64,000 nucleotides of DNA from Lumnitzera littorea (lineage: Eukaryota; Streptophyta; Magnoliopsida; Myrtales; Combretaceae): positions 130,819,547 to 130,883,546 of the forward strand of contig JAMXBB010000001.1 of NCBI GenBank assembly GCA_024138015.1, written 5' to 3'. Below, piece by piece: positions 60,856 to 64,000 of this stretch. How positions within the stretch are numbered: the first letter of the stretch is position 1; the number at the start of each line of letters is the position of its first letter. The position numbers and the translations under genes were made by a program. The notes below the pieces were generated by a model that saw only the letters and a list, made by a program, of their open reading frames with translations, searched no databases and had not been told where the DNA came from.

Positions 60856-61230
60856 TATGGAGCAAATTCTCACTATTTTAATTATATTCTTAATATTTTA
60901 TTATATTTTTTACTTCTAGGTGTATGAGGATTCCTCAATTAGAGTTATCATGTTTCTCATAAGCTTTTAACTTACTCGATTTATCAATCCTAATCGTACA
61001 AGGATAGGGTTTTATCGTAATACTCAGATGTTCATGTTTTGATTGCTAATTTATGGGATATTACGAGACTTATATCTCCTCAAACCCTACAGATTGTCAT
61101 AAGTGGTACACCCTTCTTCTGTCTCTCAAATGAGGCCTTCAATTCCCTTAGTTTGCTTGTTCTTCTTCTTTCCCTTACGACATCCGCGCATCCTTCTTTT
61201 CTTTTACTAGCCATCTTGAACTTCTTCTCA
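60856..61230 (-). other. Element C interior between solo LTR and protease
   Basis: Decayed sequence following the protease in the minus sense. It has A/G-rich composition around 61130-61230 and no recognisable motif. Confidence 0.4.
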
Positions 61231-61804
61231 TGTAGGTAAAGGGACACTAGATGGCTTAGCTATCGAGGTTTTACCTTCTTTAGCAAATTCATCAAAGTAG
61301 GCTGACTTAGTAAAGTATGATTCATGTTGCTCGAAAGGATTCTTTGTAACTGGAATGAACACATTCTTCCCTTTCCAATGATCCTTGATACATTAATGCA
61401 ATGTCGATGAGACCAAGTTGTGATCATGCAGCCACTTCCTATCAATGAGCAGATAGTATTGAATTGACGCATCAATTACGTGAAAGGTAATGGTACTATG
61501 GATAAGGCTAACCTTGAGATTAACATTAACATACCTAACAAAATCCATAAGGGCATGGTTAAATCCATTTATTGAGATAGGGTGTTTAACTAGTTGTCGG
61601 ATGTTGATTCCAACAGCCTTAAAAGTACTCATTGGTATGATATTTAGTGAAGAACCATTATCAATGAACGTTCTCTTGACCGGGGACCCATTAAGCATAC
61701 CTTCCATATAAAAAGGGTAATTATGATTGAAATTCTTTACACACATGTTTGCATCAGTAAATAGAATCACATTTTCGTATGTCGTGGCCATCCTCTTCAC
61801 AGGC
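61231..61804 (-). pseudogene. pro: Aspartic protease of element C
   Basis: The main open stretch (61393-61800) contains KRTFIDNGSSLNIIPMSTFK, the position of the retroviral-type aspartic protease active site; plant Tat elements commonly have IDNGSS or VDNGSS where retroviruses have DTG/DSG. Further on, FHVIDASIQYYLLIDRKWLH is the conserved closing segment (normally LLG-R-WLH or similar). A frame change near 61390 leads into PFEQHESYF and KEGKTSIAKPSSVPLPT sequence to about 61231. It would have released Gag and Pol products. It is now part of a broken polyprotein. Confidence 0.85.
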
Positions 61805-63644
61805 TATGCTGCACTACACTCCGTGTATTGACTCTTAGAGATCTATGTAAGTGTAATTGCCACTGCAAGCTGAGCTTTCTCATTGAATCCCAAGAGATCA
61901 AAGAAATTCCTAAAGTTAGCTGCCTTTAACAACACCACAACGACAGGTGGGTGTTCATCATCTTGGGCTTTAATCGACTTTCCTTTTTCTTCATCACTTC
62001 TAATAGCCTAGGCATCAATCACTTTAGTTGTGATAGGATCATGGCTAATAGCATTGACAACACCCCTTCCGTTGTTGTGGGCAGGAAGTAGATCATTTCT
62101 AACATCATTGTTATCGATGATCAACTTAACACATGCGACTCGATTATTGAATATTTTATTTAAAGTGAAACAATCTTTAATTGGATGACCAATAATCCGA
62201 TGAAATCTACAATATTTGGGATCATTCTTTTCTTCGTTTATGGGGAGGTACTTAACCTATGGGAGCTTGATATTTCCATCATGGAGCCATTGGTCAAGCA
62301 TTTGACGTACTTTGGCCATGGGACAAAGGTACGTCAAAGATGACCTAGAGTTAGTAGGCTTATCATTTCTTTGCTCCCCTTGTTAACTCGCCCTAAGCTG
62401 CATTTACAGACGAAATGCGCATGTTGAATCTCCTAATTTCACTTCTTTGTCGTGCCATTGAGTTGTTGGTCCTTCGTGCGTTCTCAACTAATACAGCAAA
62501 GGAACCCAACAAAAGATTCTCAAGGTAAACTGTGTACTTAGGAAACATTCTTAAGATACAGATCTTAACTAACTCCCTCTTATCACAAATGTCCTGTATA
62601 TCTAGTAAGCACTCCTTGAAATGCTCGATATAGTCCATAAGATCTTCTTTGGATTTCTATCAAATCCTTTCCATGTCAGTAAGGGTGACTCTCTCTTCTA
62701 TGGAGAAAAACTCCTCCAAGAACATCTTACACATCCTACCCCATGAATCTACTGACTTTAGAGGAAGATTAACATACCAAGTGTATACCTTCTTAGTGAG
62801 TGATTTAGAAAATTCTTTCAGTTTCAAATCATCATTTAGGCCGTATACTTCCAGCATCTCGATAACATATGTTCCTTAGCACTTCCTTTCTTGTCATTAA
62901 ATAGCATGAACAGTAGACTGACATAATCCTTAGGGTACGGCTTTGCGGCAATGCGTTGGTGATATGGAAGCTTCAGTTCTGATATTCCAACCATAGATTT
63001 CACTTGTATTTCTTTCAAATATATGACCAAATCTTCTTTGGTCACAAATGAACCTCTCTGAGTGGATGCTTCCGCCCTTAGTGACATAGCAGGAGCAAGA
63101 TGCATAGGTGTAAGATTCACAGGTGTAGACCTTGCAAATATAGGATTCATTAGTGTTAGTTGTACAGAGTTAACAATTGTGACACATGGTATGATACATA
63201 AGGATGATAAGCCTCCAATCTAAACCCCCTGATTCTTTACTTCAAGTAATGAATCTTGTGTAGCTATAGGTTCCACAGCAAGAAGTTGTTCTTTAACTTT
63301 AAGAGTGACATGCTCCTTAACAATAGGAGGGTTAGGTGGGGTGGGGTATGTTGTTGTACCACATTAGAAGGATTCGAGTAAATTGCTCCTTGTTACACAA
63401 CAGCAAAGGCAACCAAAGTAGGTACGCATTGAGCGAACATTGCCATGAGTTTACCTAAGGTTCAATTAGTCTCCCGCAATTCGCATGTTAATTCCGCATT
63501 ATCAAAGACACCTTCCTGCGTGCCATCTCCTTGATTAGCGTCTCCAATTGGAGGTAGATTTTGGTCATTGATCACAGTAGCAGCATTTTGCTCTTGATTA
63601 ATGCCATCAATAGGATCGGATTATCTTCACCTTGGAGGTACCAT
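61805..63644 (-). pseudogene. gag: gag of element C
   Basis: It starts with an ATG at 63644, about 25 bases after the primer site. The N-terminal part is frameshifted. From 63150 it reads LVIYLKEIQVKSMVGISELK and HQRIAAKPYPKDYVS, then LKLKEFSKSLTKKVYTWYVN (about 62780-62840), SVDSWGRMCKMFLEEFF and DYIEHFKECLLDIQD (about 62590-62635). This order matches capsid regions of Tat/Ogre-type gag. A zinc-knuckle array C-x2-H-x4-H-x4-C (CRFHRIIGHPIKDC, 62170-62211) replaces the usual CCHC spacing. Stops and frameshifts are scattered throughout. Confidence 0.85.
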
Positions 63645-63668
63645 GATATGAGTATTAAGTCTTCCCTC

Positions 63669-63686
63669 TCCAATGAAGTCACTAGA
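63669..63686 (-). other. Primer-binding-like site of element C
   Basis: The minus strand reads TCTAGTGACTTCATTGGA directly after the LTR end CCCTACA. It shares TAGTGACT(C/T)CATT with the site of element A at 6211-6232. It is a diverged version of the TGGCGACTCCACTGGGGA class; the tRNA is not assigned. Confidence 0.55.
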
Positions 63687-63689
63687 AAA

Positions 63690-64000
63690 TGTAGGGTGAA
63701 AATGTGAGGTGCATTAGATACGAATATAAAGGTCACATGCGTACTATATGAGAAATTGCACTACGCGTGACTAGGAAAATAGCTTGAGTGACTTGTATGG
63801 GATGATCATGATAGAAATGCAAGGAAGAGGAGTAGGTAACCTTGATGAGATTCTAACACGTATAGTTACAGGTAGAAGAGCGTGATCACATCAAACTCCA
63901 AAATTAATGAAGAACAGGGTAGTGTTCTTAAAGTGTTTAAGTATTTAATATTTGAAATAAGATTCTAGCTGAGTAACGGCGTTAATGGAGGTTTTTCTCT
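63690..64000 (-). mobile_element. 5' LTR of element C, partial (runs off the window)
   Basis: It begins tgtagggtgaaaatgtg and aligns with the 3' LTR at 31433-31735 (cacatgcgta, ctacgcgtga, catcaaactcc, gagtaacgg). In the minus sense this is the last roughly 311 bases of the 5' LTR. The rest, with its promoter, lies beyond 64000. Confidence 0.8.

Overview
The window is a stretch of plant nuclear genome, most likely from a eudicot. The composition is AT-rich, coding density is very low, there are plant-type Ty3/gypsy and LINE remnants, and the only intact-looking host gene is a SAUR (small auxin-up RNA) gene at 12340-12657. No bacterial-style operon, CRISPR array, rRNA or tRNA gene was recognised. 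The species cannot be named from the sequence.

Left part (1-9890). A decayed minus-strand Ty3/gypsy element, here called element A, has gag at about 780-2070, a long leader, a primer-binding-like site near 6211-6232 and a 5' LTR from about 6233. Its leader is split by a roughly 3.1 kb solo LTR (2932 to about 6020) of a long-LTR family, here called family D. A 5'-truncated plus-strand LINE tail follows (8345-9890).

Middle part (9890-31430). This is a gene-poor interval around the SAUR gene. Downstream of the gene is an old tandem duplication with units of about 2.1-2.3 kb (13470-17830). Further on are several fold-back DNA transposons: a 1444 bp MULE-like element with a perfect 9-bp target duplication (23626-25069), a probable hAT-like element (about 26.1-26.7 kb) and two related copies of a 0.5 kb element (27.3 and 29.1 kb).

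Right part (31433 to beyond 64000). This is best read as one giant minus-strand Tat/Ogre-like Ty3/gypsy element, element C, opened up by younger insertions. In sense order (right to left) it has the end of the 5' LTR (63690 onward), a primer site, gag (63644-61805), protease, RT, two RNase H domains and integrase (54075-57470). The last 45 codons or so of pol lie at 40644-40782. Then come an antisense plant-mobile-domain (PMD) reading frame (36850-39922), a degenerate repeat tract (35480-36660) and the 3' LTR (about 31433-32703). Pol is interrupted by element B (a second Ty3/gypsy element, 40783-46969) and element D (46970-54074, roughly 3 kb LTRs around a 3.5 kb interior without recognisable pol). 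B and D abut at a deletion junction. A second family D solo LTR (57536-60855) separates the RT and protease regions of element C.

All retroelement reading frames carry stops, frameshifts or lost catalytic residues, so these are inactive copies. The functional content of the window is probably limited to the SAUR gene. Feature boundaries come from reading by eye and are least certain for the distal ends of the LTRs of A and C, the 3' end of the first solo LTR, and the hAT-like element.
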